From Bradyrhizobium sp. AZCC 1610 (GTDB lineage: Bacteria; Pseudomonadota; Alphaproteobacteria; Rhizobiales; Xanthobacteraceae): a stretch of DNA of 64,000 nucleotides. The stretch lies in assembly GCF_036924515.1 (NCBI RefSeq), contig NZ_JAZHRR010000001.1, positions 7,039,001-7,103,000 on the forward strand. The letters run 5' to 3'. The position numbers and the translations under genes were made by a program. The notes beneath the pieces are model-generated. The model was not told the origin of the DNA, ran no database searches, and saw only the letters and a list, made by a program, of their open reading frames with translations. Shown in pieces: positions 43,729-53,330 of the stretch. Each line of letters starts with the position of its first letter. Positions within the stretch are counted from its first letter, which is position 1.

Positions 43729-45081
43729 TTGATGGCGGCCTCGGCTTTGGCGATCTCGGGACCGTCCGCGCGGGCGCAGATGACGCCACCATCCACGGCC
43801 GGCGCCAAGGCGAAACCGGTCGCGACGGTGCCGATCCGTCCCGCGCTGCAAAAGCCGGAGGACACGGCCAAGGCATTGGGGCAGGCCGAGCGGCTGGCGC
43901 TGCAGTCGGATCTCGCCTGGGTCGGGCAGTACAACGGCGCGATCACGGGCGACGTCAGCGAGCGCATGGTCAATGCGATCAAGGAATTCCAGAAATCCCG
44001 CGGGGCCAAGCAGACCGGCGTGCTCAATTCGCAGGAGCGCGGCATCCTCGCGGACACCGCCAGGCGAAAGCAGGAAAGCGTCGGCTGGAAGATCGTCACC
44101 GATCCCGGCACCGGCGTGCGGCTGGGCATCCCCACCAAACTGGTGCCGCAGCAAGCCAGTGACGCCAACGGCACCAAATGGACGTCGCCTACCGGCACGA
44201 TCCAGATTCAACTGACCCGGCGCAAGGAAGCCGGCCCCGTTACGGCAAAGCTCGCCGAGCGCGAGAAGAAAGAGCCGGGACGCAACATCGACTACACCGT
44301 GGTCAAGCCGGACTTCTTCGTGCTGTCCGGCCTGCAGGGCCTGAAGAAATTTTATCTCCGCGGCACCTTCAGGGGCGACGAGGTCCGTATCCTCACCATC
44401 CTCTACGATCAGGCGACCGAGAATGCCGTGGAACCGGTCGTGATCGCGATGTCGAGCGCGTTCAATGCGTTTCCGGCTGCCGTGCAAACGGCCGGCCCTC
44501 CCCCGCGCAAGGCCGTGGAATACGGCACCGGCGTCGTCGTCAGTGATGACGGCGCGATCATCACCGACCGCCAGATCACCGACGGCTGCCTGACGGTCGC
44601 GATTGCGGGATTTGGCAATGCCGATCGCGTCGCCGAGGACAAGGAACACGATCTCGCGCTGCTGCGCATCTACGGTGCGCGCGGGCTGAAAGCGCTCAAT
44701 CTCGCCAACGCCGCCACCAAGACGGCGCTCGACCTCACAGGCATTGCCGATCCGCAGAACCAGGGCGGTGGCGCCGCGGTGACCAGCGTCAAGGCTTCGG
44801 TGGCCCAGCTTGGCGGCGGCAGCGATATCGCGCTGACACCCGCGCCGGCGCTCGGCTTTTCCGGCGCGCCCGCGCAGGATGGCGACGGCAGGTTTGCCGG
44901 CATCGCGCTGTTGAAGCCGGTTCAGGTGGCGGGACCCACCAACGGCGTACCCGCTGCGCAGGCGGTGCTGGTGACCGCCGAAACGTTGCGCGATTTCCTC
45001 AAGGCAAATGGCGTCAACGCAGCCGGCGGATCGAGCGATGCGAATGCGTCGGTGGTCCGCGTGATCTGCGTAAGGAAGTAA
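43729..45081 (+). CDS. Peptidoglycan-binding, trypsin-like-domain secreted protein, signal peptide frameshifted
   Basis: Protein of 450 residues as read from TTG 43729 (or ATG 43732). A peptidoglycan-binding-1-like segment (about 50-110, DLAWVGQYNGAITGDVSERMVNAIKEFQ) is followed by a serine-protease-like fold (about 265-445, YGTGVVVSDDGAIITDRQIT). A clear catalytic triad is not visible, so it may not be proteolytic. The start MAASALAISGPSARAQ is only the second half of a signal peptide. The charged first half, MRSVLSAT, is in another frame from ATG 43702. Removing one unit of a 4-bp tandem duplication (attg at 43724-43727 and 43728-43731) joins them into a full Sec signal. Confidence 0.8.
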   Translation: MMAASALAISGPSARAQMTPPSTAGAKAKPVATVPIRPALQKPEDTAKALGQAERLALQSDLAWVGQYNGAITGDVSERMVNAIKEFQKSRGAKQTGVLNSQERGILADTARRKQESVGWKIVTDPGTGVRLGIPTKLVPQQASDANGTKWTSPTGTIQIQLTRRKEAGPVTAKLAEREKKEPGRNIDYTVVKPDFFVLSGLQGLKKFYLRGTFRGDEVRILTILYDQATENAVEPVVIAMSSAFNAFPAAVQTAGPPPRKAVEYGTGVVVSDDGAIITDRQITDGCLTVAIAGFGNADRVAEDKEHDLALLRIYGARGLKALNLANAATKTALDLTGIADPQNQGGGAAVTSVKASVAQLGGGSDIALTPAPALGFSGAPAQDGDGRFAGIALLKPVQVAGPTNGVPAAQAVLVTAETLRDFLKANGVNAAGGSSDANASVVRVICVRK

Positions 45082-45090
45082 GTCACTCGT

Positions 45091-45138
45091 GTCCCGGACG
45101 CGGTGCAGCGTGTAACGCTGCTCCGCAGAGCCGGGACC
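45091..45138. repeat. Short palindromic repeat between convergent genes
   Basis: gtcccggacgcggtgcagcg pairs with cgctgctccgcagagccgggac to form a 45-nt hairpin. It lies in the 65-bp gap between two convergent stops and may terminate both transcripts. Confidence 0.65.
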
Positions 45139-45146
45139 TATGCCGC

Positions 45147-46826
45147 TCACGCAAGGCCGAATCGCACCCCGGCACGCGCGAGCCCGCCGGCGATGCCAAT
45201 CGGCGTTCCGTCTGCGCGCCAGCAGGCCGCGCCTGTCATCGTTCCGTCCGCGTGGAATTCGATGGCATTCATGCCGCCGGCAACCGTCGGCACCGCCAGC
45301 ACCGTGTGACCCATCGAGACAAGTTTGGCGCGAACAGCGTCGGGCACCGCCAGCTCGACTTCGAGCGCGTTGCCCTCGGTCCACACCCGCGGCGCTTCGA
45401 CCGCCTCCTGCAGGCTCATGCCGTGGTCGATCAAGTTGATCAGCGCCTGCATCGCACTCGGGAAGATCCGCTTTCCGCCGGGCAGGCCGAGCGCGTAGAC
45501 GAGCCTGCCGTCGCGCAACGCCATGACAGGCGACATCGAGGTGGTGGCGCGCTTGCCCGGCGCCAGCGATAGCGCATGGCCGGGCCGGGGATCGTAGAGG
45601 TTCATGTAATTGTTCGGGATGGCGCCGAGGCCGGGAATCAGAATTTTCGCCCTGAACAGATTGTTGATGGTCTGGGTGGTCGCGACCACGTTGCCGAACC
45701 CATCCGCCGCCGTCATATGCGTAGTGTGCGCGCTTTCGAGCTGCGCAATGCCGGCGCCCCATGCCTGCGCGCGATTCGGATCGATCGCTCGGCGACGTTC
45801 GTCGGCATAAGCCTTCGAGATCAGGCGTTCAATCGGCACGTTGATGAAATCGGGATCGCCGCTTGCAGCGGCGCGGTCGGCAAAGGCGATCTTGAGCACC
45901 TCGGCAAGATAATGGATCGTGGCAGCGGAGCCGAAGCCGAGCTTCGCTATATCGTAGCCTTCGAGAATGTTGAGCATTTGCGCGATGTGCACGCCGGAGG
46001 CCGCAGGCGGTGGCGGCCCCAGAATCTGCCAGCCGCGATAATCGGCGCGGATCGGCTGGCGCTCGACGGTCTTGTAGGTCGCAAGATCCTCGCGGGCGAT
46101 GAAACCACCATTGTTCTTCATGTAATCGACGATGATATCGCCGAGCGGCCCGTGATATAGCGCCGCTTCGCCATGCTGCGAAATGTAGCGCAGCATCTCC
46201 GCATATTCCGACTGCACCACGCGCTCGCCGGCTTTCAGCGGCGTCCCCTTGGGCAGATAGATCGCCGAGATCGCCTTGTCCTTCAGCATCTCCTCGGCGC
46301 CATCGGCGATGCATTCGTGCAGATAAGGCGTCGCCGCATAGCCGCGCGAGGCATGCCTGATCGCGGGCTGCATGACGTCGGCGAGCGACATGGTACCGAA
46401 CCGCTGCAGGGTCTCGCACCAGGCCTTCAGCGAGCCCGGCACCGCCACCGCTTTCGGGCCGTTGAGGTTTTCATCGCCGACGGTATCGAACACGTCGTGC
46501 GCCGAGCCGGGTTTCGATGTGTAGGTATCGGGCTTGACCGCCAGCGGCACGGTGCTCTCGCCATCGACGAAGCGATGGCTGCCGTCGGCCAGCCGGATAT
46601 GGGCCATGCCGCCGCCGATGATGCCGACCATCATCGGCTCGACCACCGTCAGCGCAAACAGCGTCGCGATCGCCGCATCGATGGCGTTGCCGCCGGCCGC
46701 CAGCATTTCGGCGCCCGCGCTCGAGGCCAGCGGATGATTGCTGACCACCATGCCGCGGCTCCCGGTCGCCGGCCGCTTTTGACAGGTAAAACCGGTGGTT
46801 GCACGATCCTGCCAATAACCCGTCAT
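45147..46826 (-). CDS. Gamma-glutamyltransferase family protein
   Basis: Ntn-hydrolase that transfers or hydrolyses gamma-glutamyl groups, 559 residues. Conserved parts are GMVVSNHPLASSAGAEMLAAGGNAIDAAIA (about 25), VEPMMVGIIGGGMAHI, PGSLKAW and the autocleavage site at the nucleophile Thr in ESAHTTHMTAADGFGNVVATT (about 365). No signal peptide is seen, unlike secreted GGT, so it is probably a cytoplasmic gamma-glutamyl or acylase-type relative. It is a single gene. Confidence 0.9.
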   Translation of the reverse strand: MTGYWQDRATTGFTCQKRPATGSRGMVVSNHPLASSAGAEMLAAGGNAIDAAIATLFALTVVEPMMVGIIGGGMAHIRLADGSHRFVDGESTVPLAVKPDTYTSKPGSAHDVFDTVGDENLNGPKAVAVPGSLKAWCETLQRFGTMSLADVMQPAIRHASRGYAATPYLHECIADGAEEMLKDKAISAIYLPKGTPLKAGERVVQSEYAEMLRYISQHGEAALYHGPLGDIIVDYMKNNGGFIAREDLATYKTVERQPIRADYRGWQILGPPPPAASGVHIAQMLNILEGYDIAKLGFGSAATIHYLAEVLKIAFADRAAASGDPDFINVPIERLISKAYADERRRAIDPNRAQAWGAGIAQLESAHTTHMTAADGFGNVVATTQTINNLFRAKILIPGLGAIPNNYMNLYDPRPGHALSLAPGKRATTSMSPVMALRDGRLVYALGLPGGKRIFPSAMQALINLIDHGMSLQEAVEAPRVWTEGNALEVELAVPDAVRAKLVSMGHTVLAVPTVAGGMNAIEFHADGTMTGAACWRADGTPIGIAGGLARAGVRFGLA

Positions 46827-47076
46827 GCTGCTATCCGCTTCTTACTGTCGTTTTCAGGCATCAGCCGACGAGATTCGAGCATGGCCGTGCTCGCCCGGGA
46901 TAGCCAGAATTCCACAATCCTGCATCATTGCAAGGTGAGTGATTCGGACATCCGCGATCTCTTCCTTTGGATCGGGCTGGGTACGTCTGGGCGAGCTGCG
47001 GCTCGCCGCCGCAGAATGCGGGCTGTCTTGTAAAGCGTACCCCCAAGACCGCTGAAAGCCATCCAAAGGACTTGAA

Positions 47077-47847
47077 ATGCAGACGATCGTATTGACCACC
47101 CAGAAGGGCGGGTCGGGAAAAAGCACGCTTTCCATCAGCCTTGCACTTGCCGCCATCCGGGCCGGCCACAATGTCCGCCTGATCGAGACCGACCCCCAGG
47201 GCACCGTTTCGAACTGGAAGCGCCGCCGTCCCTATGCCTCGCCGATCGTCGAGCCGATTTACGCCGCGCGGGAAGTCGAACAGCGCCTGCAATCGCTCGC
47301 GAACACCGGCGTTACGGTGACGATCGTGGATACCGCGGGCGGCGAAACCGCCGCGACCAATTCGGCCATTCGCTATTCCGACTTCTGCCTGATTCCGACG
47401 CGACCGAGCATCGCCGACATCGAGGCGACCGCCGCGACGCTCCGCGTCATCAGGGCCTGGCACAAGCCGTTCGCCTACGTCCTGAACCAGACCCCGATCC
47501 GGGCTGCGGCACGCCTCGCCGGTGCGGAAAATGCGCTGGGCAACGAGGCCGCGCTCGACGCCGCCGAGATCGTTGCCAAACCCCTTATCGTGATGCGCAA
47601 CGATCACCAGGACGCGCTGAGCGCCGGCCTCGCCGTCTGCGAACATGCACCGGGCGGCAAGTCCGCCGAGGAAATGCGCGCCCTCTGGCAGTGGGTCGAA
47701 TCGCGGCTGGACAATGCGGTTGCGGCGACTGACGAACCGATCATCGAGGAGTTCGTGGAAATACCCGCAATTATTCCAAAATGGGCTGCGCTTCCGTCTT
47801 TCGACACTGACAACGCGCACTTCCTCAGAGCACCCGCCCGAAGCTGA
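47077..47847 (+). CDS. ParA-family ATPase without ParB
   Basis: Deviant Walker-A ATPase of 256 residues. It starts QTIVLTTQKGGSGKSTLSISLALAA, with the signature Lys of KGGSGKS, then IETDPQGTVSNW (Walker A') and VDTAGGE (Walker B). This is the size and pattern of small ParA/MinD-like proteins that position chromosomes, plasmids or large complexes. No parB, parS or plasmid genes are near. A good AAAGGA site precedes the ATG. The cargo is unknown. Confidence 0.9.
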   Translation: MQTIVLTTQKGGSGKSTLSISLALAAIRAGHNVRLIETDPQGTVSNWKRRRPYASPIVEPIYAAREVEQRLQSLANTGVTVTIVDTAGGETAATNSAIRYSDFCLIPTRPSIADIEATAATLRVIRAWHKPFAYVLNQTPIRAAARLAGAENALGNEAALDAAEIVAKPLIVMRNDHQDALSAGLAVCEHAPGGKSAEEMRALWQWVESRLDNAVAATDEPIIEEFVEIPAIIPKWAALPSFDTDNAHFLRAPARS

Positions 47848-47963
47848 TACCCCGCTCCCGCAGCGTCATCACGGAGAGCAAGGCGACGACTTGTCCGCCG
47901 AAGCTCAACGAGCGAAGGCGGAAGCAATCCGGACCGCCAGCCCCATCGGATTGCTTCGCTTCG

Positions 47964-48530
47964 CTATGGATTTCGGCGCAGCCAGTTCTCCCGCGTCACG
48001 CGCCATTTTTCCGCGAGTGTCTGACCGCTGTGGTGGGCAAGCTCGATGTAGCCGACAAGTTCGGCGCCGGTCTTTTGCTTGACCCGGCGTGACGCCACGT
48101 TGGTCGCCGCATTGCAGGCGTAGAAGCTCTCGATCCCGAGCGTGCGGAAGGCAAAATCGTTCACCGCCGAGACGGCTTCGCTCATCAGGCCCTGATTCCA
48201 ATAGTGCTCCGCGAGCCAGAAGCCGCGGTTGCCCTTCGCATCGTCCGACCCGGGGCGAAAGCGAATATTCCCGATCGCCTCGCCATCACCGCCGCGTAGC
48301 ACCAGCATCCAATTATAGATCTCCTCTCCCGCGGCGACCCTCTCCAGCTCCCTCCTAATGAAAGTCTCCGCGCCGTCCTCCGGATAGGGCCAGGGAACAA
48401 CCGATGCGAGATGCTGGATGATGTTCCAGTTGTTGAAATGACGTTGGATCGCCGGCGCATCGGACAGCGCGAGCGGCCGCAAGATCAGCCGCGCCGTTTG
48501 GAGCGTCGGGGTGTTGGTTATTTCTGGCAT
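47964..48530 (-). CDS. GNAT-family acetyltransferase (RimJ/RimL type)
   Basis: Acetyltransferase of 188 residues. It begins [26 protein letters not shown], has [34 protein letters not shown] (acetyl-CoA site) and ends with [28 protein letters not shown]. Pattern is RimJ/RimL-like, acting on protein N termini or small amines. ATG 48530 overlaps the 3' end of mutM by 13 bp, so the two are co-transcribed. Confidence 0.9.
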   Translation of the reverse strand: MPEITNTPTLQTARLILRPLALSDAPAIQRHFNNWNIIQHLASVVPWPYPEDGAETFIRRELERVAAGEEIYNWMLVLRGGDGEAIGNIRFRPGSDDAKGNRGFWLAEHYWNQGLMSEAVSAVNDFAFRTLGIESFYACNAATNVASRRVKQKTGAELVGYIELAHHSGQTLAEKWRVTRENWLRRNP

Positions 48531-49423
48531 TTCGGGCACCAAAAGGTCGAGCGGCCGTTCTGAACGAAGCGCCGCACGATGCCGTCGCAACGGGCGGTCT
48601 GGCATTTCTCGCCTTCCCGGTCATAGACCTGAAAGGAGTGCTGGAAATAGCCGAGCTCGCCCGAGGTCAGGCGGTGATCGTTGATCGAGGAGCCGCCGGC
48701 CTTGATCGCCTGATTGAGCACCGAATGAATCGCACTCACCAGCCGCCCGGCGTCATCGGTCGGCTCGCCCCCGGCAACGCCCTTGCGTTGTCCGGCTTTC
48801 GTCGCCAGCGTCGCTGCCAATCGGCGCGGCGACAGACGCGACCGGTACAGCGCCTCGCAGACATAGATGTTGCCGAGCCCTGCGACCACGCGCTGGTCGA
48901 GCAGCGCGGCCTTCAGACTGGTCTTCTTGTTGAAGCACGAGCGCGCCAGCATCGCGGCGTCGAATTCGTTGCCGAGCGGCTCCGGGCCGAGGTCCTTCAA
49001 CAGCGGTTCGTCCTCCAGCGCGTTGCGGGCGATGATCTTCATGTAGCCGAAGCGGCGCGGATCATTGAACACGACGGAAGCCCCTGACGACATGTGAAAC
49101 ACCACGTGATCGTGCGCGCGATCCTCGCTGCGCGGATGGTGGAATTGACCCGGCGTGTTGTTATTGCCGCCTTCGAGCACCCGGAACGAGCCGGACATCC
49201 CCAGATGCATCAATAGTACATCGCCGGAGCCGAGATCCGCCATCAGATATTTGGCGCGGCGGCCGAGACCGGTCACGGTCTGGCCTTCCAGCCGCGCGAT
49301 AAAGTCTTTTTGAAAGGGAAACCGCAAATCCTTGCGCCGGGCTTCCGCTTTGAGGATTTTCGACCCCTCCATGGCGGGCTGCAGGCCGCGGCGGACGGTC
49401 TCAACTTCAGGCAATTCAGGCAT
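48518..49423 (-). CDS. mutM: Formamidopyrimidine-DNA glycosylase MutM (Fpg)
   Basis: Base-excision repair enzyme for 8-oxoguanine, 301 residues. It starts [13 protein letters not shown], in which Pro2 is the catalytic amine and Glu3 is essential. It has the central [18 protein letters not shown] and a C-terminal zinc finger (CQTARCDG, then CPKC). ATG 49423 is chosen because Pro must be residue 2. It is divergent from ubiE, whose ATG is 76 bp away, a common arrangement. Confidence 0.97.
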   Translation of the reverse strand: MPELPEVETVRRGLQPAMEGSKILKAEARRKDLRFPFQKDFIARLEGQTVTGLGRRAKYLMADLGSGDVLLMHLGMSGSFRVLEGGNNNTPGQFHHPRSEDRAHDHVVFHMSSGASVVFNDPRRFGYMKIIARNALEDEPLLKDLGPEPLGNEFDAAMLARSCFNKKTSLKAALLDQRVVAGLGNIYVCEALYRSRLSPRRLAATLATKAGQRKGVAGGEPTDDAGRLVSAIHSVLNQAIKAGGSSINDHRLTSGELGYFQHSFQVYDREGEKCQTARCDGIVRRFVQNGRSTFWCPKCQK

Positions 49424-49499
49424 GCAGGCATTCACCTTATGGAGGTGACGTGATAGCGCCATTGCAGCGGGCGCGCTATGGTCCGGTAGTGGAGTAAAT

Positions 49500-50264
49500 A
49501 TGATGGATCGGCCGGATCAAACCACCCATTTTGGCTTCAGGGACGTGCCCCTGGGGGACAAGCAGACGCTGGTGAACGACGTATTTCATAGCGTGGCGTC
49601 CCGTTACGACCTGATGAACGATCTGATGTCGGCGGGCCTGCACCGGGCCTGGAAGGACGTCATGATCAATGCGCTCAATCCGCCGAAAAACGATGCGCCC
49701 TTTGCCCTGCTCGACGTCGCCGGCGGCACCGGCGATATCGCCTTCCGCGCCGCCGAGACGGCAGGCCACGGCTTCCACGCCACCGTCTGCGACATCAACA
49801 CCGATATGCTCGAGGTCGGCCGCAACCGCGCCATGGCGCGGCATCTCGACCACCAGGTTTCATTCGTCGAGGGCAATGCCGAGGCGCTCGCGTTCGGCGA
49901 TCGCAGCTTCGATGCCTACACCATCGCGTTCGGCATTCGCAACGTGCCGCGGATCGACGCCGCGCTCCGCGAAGCCTATCGCGTGCTGCGACCCGGCAGT
50001 AGATTTTTGTGCCTGGAATTCTCCACCGTCGACGTCCCCGGGCTCGACCGGCTCTACGACTTCTTTTCGTTCAAGGTAATCCCGCCGCTCGGCCGTGCCG
50101 TAACGGGTGATGCCGAGTCCTATCAGTACCTCGTCGAATCGATCCGGAAATTCCCCCGGCCCAATGCATTTGCCGAGATGATCCGCGACGCCGGCTTTGC
50201 GCGGGTGAAGTGGGAAAGCCTCTCCGGTGGCATCGTGGCGTTGCATTCGGGCTGGCGTTTGTGA
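49500..50264 (+). CDS. ubiE: Ubiquinone/menaquinone C-methyltransferase UbiE
   Basis: SAM-dependent methyltransferase of ubiquinone synthesis, 254 residues. Signatures are [26 protein letters not shown] (about 24-50), the SAM loop [14 protein letters not shown] (about 70) and [23 protein letters not shown]. The ATG at 49500 follows a GGAG site. Its stop overlaps the ubiB GTG. Confidence 0.97.
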   Translation: MMDRPDQTTHFGFRDVPLGDKQTLVNDVFHSVASRYDLMNDLMSAGLHRAWKDVMINALNPPKNDAPFALLDVAGGTGDIAFRAAETAGHGFHATVCDINTDMLEVGRNRAMARHLDHQVSFVEGNAEALAFGDRSFDAYTIAFGIRNVPRIDAALREAYRVLRPGSRFLCLEFSTVDVPGLDRLYDFFSFKVIPPLGRAVTGDAESYQYLVESIRKFPRPNAFAEMIRDAGFARVKWESLSGGIVALHSGWRL

Positions 50265-51835
50265 TTTCTGCGGCGACCCACATCGCGCGGCTTGTCCGCG
50301 CCGCTTACGTGTTCGCGCGCGAAGGCGTGTTCGGCGTCGTCGATCCAAGTCTCGTGCCGCCGCCCGGGCAACTCGCACTGCGGCTGGCGCGGCTGATCGA
50401 ACGCCCGGGCGCCAAATCCGGCCCACGGCTGTCGCGCGCGCTGACGCGGCTCGGCCCCGCTTACCTCAAGCTCGGCCAGTTTCTGGCGACGCGGCCCGAC
50501 GTGGTCGGCGTTGCGATGGCGCGCGATCTGGAAGCCCTGCAGGACCGGCTGCCGCCGTTTTCGCAGGCCGAAGCCGAGGCCATGATTGCCGCGTCGCTGG
50601 AACGCTCTGTGGCTAAAGTGTTTGTCAGCCTCGGGCCGGCGGTCGCCGCCGCCTCGATCGCACAGGTGCATCGCGGCGAGATCGAGCGGCATGGTGTACG
50701 CCAGCCGGTCGCCGTCAAAGTGCTCCGGCCCAATGTCGCCACGCGCTTCCGGCGCGACCTCGGTGATTTCTTCTTCGTCGCGCACAATGCGGAAGCGCAT
50801 TCGGCCGAAGCGCGGCGGCTGCGGCTGATCGAGGTCATCAACACGATGTCGCGCTCGGTCGCGATGGAAATGGACCTGCGGCTCGAGGCGGCCGCGCTGT
50901 CCGAGATGGCGGAGAACAGCCGCGACGATCCGGACTTCCGCGTACCGGCCGTCGACTGGGACCGCACCACCCACAACGTGCTGACGATGGAATGGATCGA
51001 CGGCATCGCGCTGAACGACCACGCCCGCCTCGAAGCGTCGCATGTCGACCTGCCCGATCTCGGCCGCAAGGTGATCCAGAGCTTTCTCCGTCACGCGCTG
51101 CGCGACGGCTTCTTCCATGCCGACATGCATCCCGGCAATTTGTTTCTCGACGATGCCGGCCGGCTGGTGGCGGTCGATTTCGGCATCATGGGCCGGCTCG
51201 GGCTGAAGGAGCGGCGTTTCCTTGCGGAGATTCTGCTGGGCTTCATCACGCGCGACTATCGCCGCGTTGCCGAAGTGCATTTCGAGGCCGGCTATGTGCC
51301 GGGCCATCACTCGGTGGAGAATTTCGCGCAAGCCATCCGCGCCATCGGCGAGCCGATCCATAACCGTACCGCCGAAGAAATCTCGATGGCGAAGCTGTTG
51401 ACGCTGCTGCTCGAGGTCACCGGGCTGTTCGACATGCAGACCCGGCCCGAACTGATCCTGCTGCAGAAAACGATGGTGGTGGTCGAAGGCGTGGCGCGCG
51501 GCTTCGACCCCAAGCTCGATATCTGGAAGGTCGCCGACCCCGTGGTGCGCGAATGGATCGAGCGCAATCTCGGTCCGCTCGGGCGGGTTCAAGGCGCGAT
51601 GTCCGGCGCGGGCGAACTCGGCCGCGTGATGGCGGGCCTGCCTGCAATCGCCTCACGGGCGGTTGCCGTGATCGAGAACATGGAGAAGATGACCCGGGAA
51701 GGCCTAACGCTGTCGCCGGAGACGATTGCGGCCATAGGCCGGGCCGAGGGCCGCAAGAGCCGCTGGCGGACGGTGGCGCTCTGGGTGATCGCGGCGACCT
51801 TTATCGGAATTTTGGTAGCTATCCGGCAGCTATGA
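50261..51835 (+). CDS. ubiB: Ubiquinone biosynthesis kinase-like protein UbiB
   Basis: Atypical protein-kinase-like ATPase needed for ubiquinone synthesis, 524 residues. It has the KxGQ motif ([14 protein letters not shown]), the Ala-rich nucleotide loop ([11 protein letters not shown]), the Lys of VAVKVLRP and the [11 protein letters not shown] and VDFGIMGRL motifs. Two membrane helices lie at the C terminus (last ~25 residues and before). GTG 50261 overlaps the ubiE stop, giving GTGA; a longer frame lies inside ubiE. Confidence 0.96.
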   Translation: MISAATHIARLVRAAYVFAREGVFGVVDPSLVPPPGQLALRLARLIERPGAKSGPRLSRALTRLGPAYLKLGQFLATRPDVVGVAMARDLEALQDRLPPFSQAEAEAMIAASLERSVAKVFVSLGPAVAAASIAQVHRGEIERHGVRQPVAVKVLRPNVATRFRRDLGDFFFVAHNAEAHSAEARRLRLIEVINTMSRSVAMEMDLRLEAAALSEMAENSRDDPDFRVPAVDWDRTTHNVLTMEWIDGIALNDHARLEASHVDLPDLGRKVIQSFLRHALRDGFFHADMHPGNLFLDDAGRLVAVDFGIMGRLGLKERRFLAEILLGFITRDYRRVAEVHFEAGYVPGHHSVENFAQAIRAIGEPIHNRTAEEISMAKLLTLLLEVTGLFDMQTRPELILLQKTMVVVEGVARGFDPKLDIWKVADPVVREWIERNLGPLGRVQGAMSGAGELGRVMAGLPAIASRAVAVIENMEKMTREGLTLSPETIAAIGRAEGRKSRWRTVALWVIAATFIGILVAIRQL

Positions 51836-51839
51836 TTGC

Positions 51840-51864
51840 AATGCTGTCATAATATGATAGCATT
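51840..51864. promoter_or_regulatory. Inverted repeat upstream of coaBC resembling a FitA operator
   Basis: Arms at 51840-51850 and 51854-51864 pair at 10 of 11 positions around a 3-bp centre. The core half-sites are TGCTGTCA (51842-51849) and TGATAGCA (51855-51862). From memory, the gonococcal FitA antitoxin site contains TGCTATCA and TGATAGCA half-sites, so this differs by one base and has shorter spacing. It sits 4 bp after the ubiB stop and 26 bp before the coaBC ATG, and covers a -10-like CATAAT. TGATTGCA also occurs directly on each side (51833 and 51864). Confidence 0.7.
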
Positions 51865-51890
51865 GATTGCATCGTTTGCCGGAGGCCACC

Positions 51891-53330
51891 ATGGCCAGCC
51901 TGACCATCCGAAAACTCGACGAAACCGTCAAAGCCTATCTGCGTCTCCGCTCGGCCGGGAACGGTCGCTCCGTCGAAGAGGAAGTCCGGGTCATCCTCGG
52001 GGAGCTGATACAGGGGCGCCCCGAATTGCCGGGCGGCGTCTCCTCGCCGGCCACAGAGGCTCCCGAGCAGGCCTCGCGGTCCGTCAGCCCTCACAGCGAA
52101 CGGAATGTTACCCTGATCATAGGCGGCGGCATCGCCGCGTTCAAATCGCTGGAACTGATCCGGCGGCTGAAGGAGCGCCACATTAACGTCCGCTGCGTGC
52201 TGACCAAGGCCGCGCAGCAATTCGTCACGCCGCTGTCCGCCAGCGCGCTGTCGCATGAGCGCGTCTATACCGATCTGTTCGATCCCGGCAGCGAATTCGA
52301 CGCCGGCCATATTCGTCTGGCGCGCGAATGCGATCTGATCGTGGTGGCGCCGGCAACCGCGGATCTGATGGCGAAGATGGCGCACGGCCACGCCGACGAT
52401 CTCGCCAGCGCGATCCTGCTGGCGGCAGACCGGCCGATCCTGCTGGCGCCCGCGATGAACCCCTTGATGTGGAACAATGCCGCCACCCGCCGCAACGTGC
52501 TGCAGCTTCGGCGCGACGGTATCCATATGATCGGCCCCAGCGCCGGCGAAATGGCCGAGGCAGGGGAAGCGGGGGTCGGGCGGATGTCGGAGGCGATCGA
52601 AATCGCAGCCGCCGCCGTCGACATTCTCCGCCCACCGCGACCGCGTCCGCTGGCGGGCAAGCGCGTGCTGATCACGGCGGGGCCGACGCATGAGGCGATC
52701 GATCCCGTGCGCTATATCGCCAACCGCTCCTCCGGTAAGCAGGGTTTTGCCATCGCCGCCGCCGCACAGGCCGCGGGCGCCGATGTCACGCTGGTCTCCG
52801 GACCTGTGGAATTGCGCGATCCCGCGGGCGTAACCGTCATCCGTGTCGAATCGGCGCGCGACATGCTGCATCGGGTGGAGGCTGCGTTGCCGGCCGACAT
52901 CGCGATCTTCGCAGCCGCCGTTGCCGACTGGCGCGTCGCCAACGAGGGCGAGCAGAAGCTGAAAAAGACTTCTGCGGGAATGCCGCCGCTGCAACTGGTC
53001 GAAAACCCCGACATTCTCGCGACGATCTCGAAGCTGCAGGACAAGCGTCCGCCGCTGGTGATCGGGTTTGCCGCCGAGACCGAGCATCTGATCGACAATG
53101 CCAAGGCCAAGATCGCGCGCAAGGGCTGCGACTGGATCGTCGCCAACGACGTCTCGCCCGCGCTGGGGGTGATGGGCGGCGACCGCAACACCGTTCATCT
53201 GCTGACGCGCGACGGCGAGGACATCAATGGCGATGGCATCAAGGTGGAGTCCTGGCCGGTGATGACCAAGGAGCAGGTCGCCGCCGAACTGGTGGCGAAG
53301 ATTGCCAAGACCGTGGAGAAGAATTCGTGA
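51891..53330 (+). CDS. coaBC: CoaBC (phosphopantothenoylcysteine synthase/decarboxylase) with N-terminal FitA-like RHH domain
   Basis: Bifunctional CoA-synthesis enzyme of 479 residues. Residues 1-42 ([16 protein letters not shown], then [14 protein letters not shown]) match the ribbon-helix-helix domain of FitA/VapB-type antitoxins. A linker of about 30 residues follows. The CoaC flavoprotein part (about 72-250) has [12 protein letters not shown], the catalytic His of AGHIRLARE and the APAMNPLMW motif. The CoaB part (about 258-475) has [22 protein letters not shown] and AAVADWRV. The loop that carries an active Cys in E. coli (ACGD) reads [12 protein letters not shown] here. GGAGG at 51881 supports the ATG. 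Follows ubiB, overlaps dut. The RHH part plus the upstream operator suggest self-regulation. Confidence 0.93.
   Translation: MASLTIRKLDETVKAYLRLRSAGNGRSVEEEVRVILGELIQGRPELPGGVSSPATEAPEQASRSVSPHSERNVTLIIGGGIAAFKSLELIRRLKERHINVRCVLTKAAQQFVTPLSASALSHERVYTDLFDPGSEFDAGHIRLARECDLIVVAPATADLMAKMAHGHADDLASAILLAADRPILLAPAMNPLMWNNAATRRNVLQLRRDGIHMIGPSAGEMAEAGEAGVGRMSEAIEIAAAAVDILRPPRPRPLAGKRVLITAGPTHEAIDPVRYIANRSSGKQGFAIAAAAQAAGADVTLVSGPVELRDPAGVTVIRVESARDMLHRVEAALPADIAIFAAAVADWRVANEGEQKLKKTSAGMPPLQLVENPDILATISKLQDKRPPLVIGFAAETEHLIDNAKAKIARKGCDWIVANDVSPALGVMGGDRNTVHLLTRDGEDINGDGIKVESWPVMTKEQVAAELVAKIAKTVEKNS

Noticed and set aside
43699..45762. A 687-codon minus-strand frame opposite the peptidoglycan-binding gene and part of the gamma-glutamyltransferase gene
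   Set aside because: Both real genes have clear domains; this frame has none and crosses a convergent gene junction.
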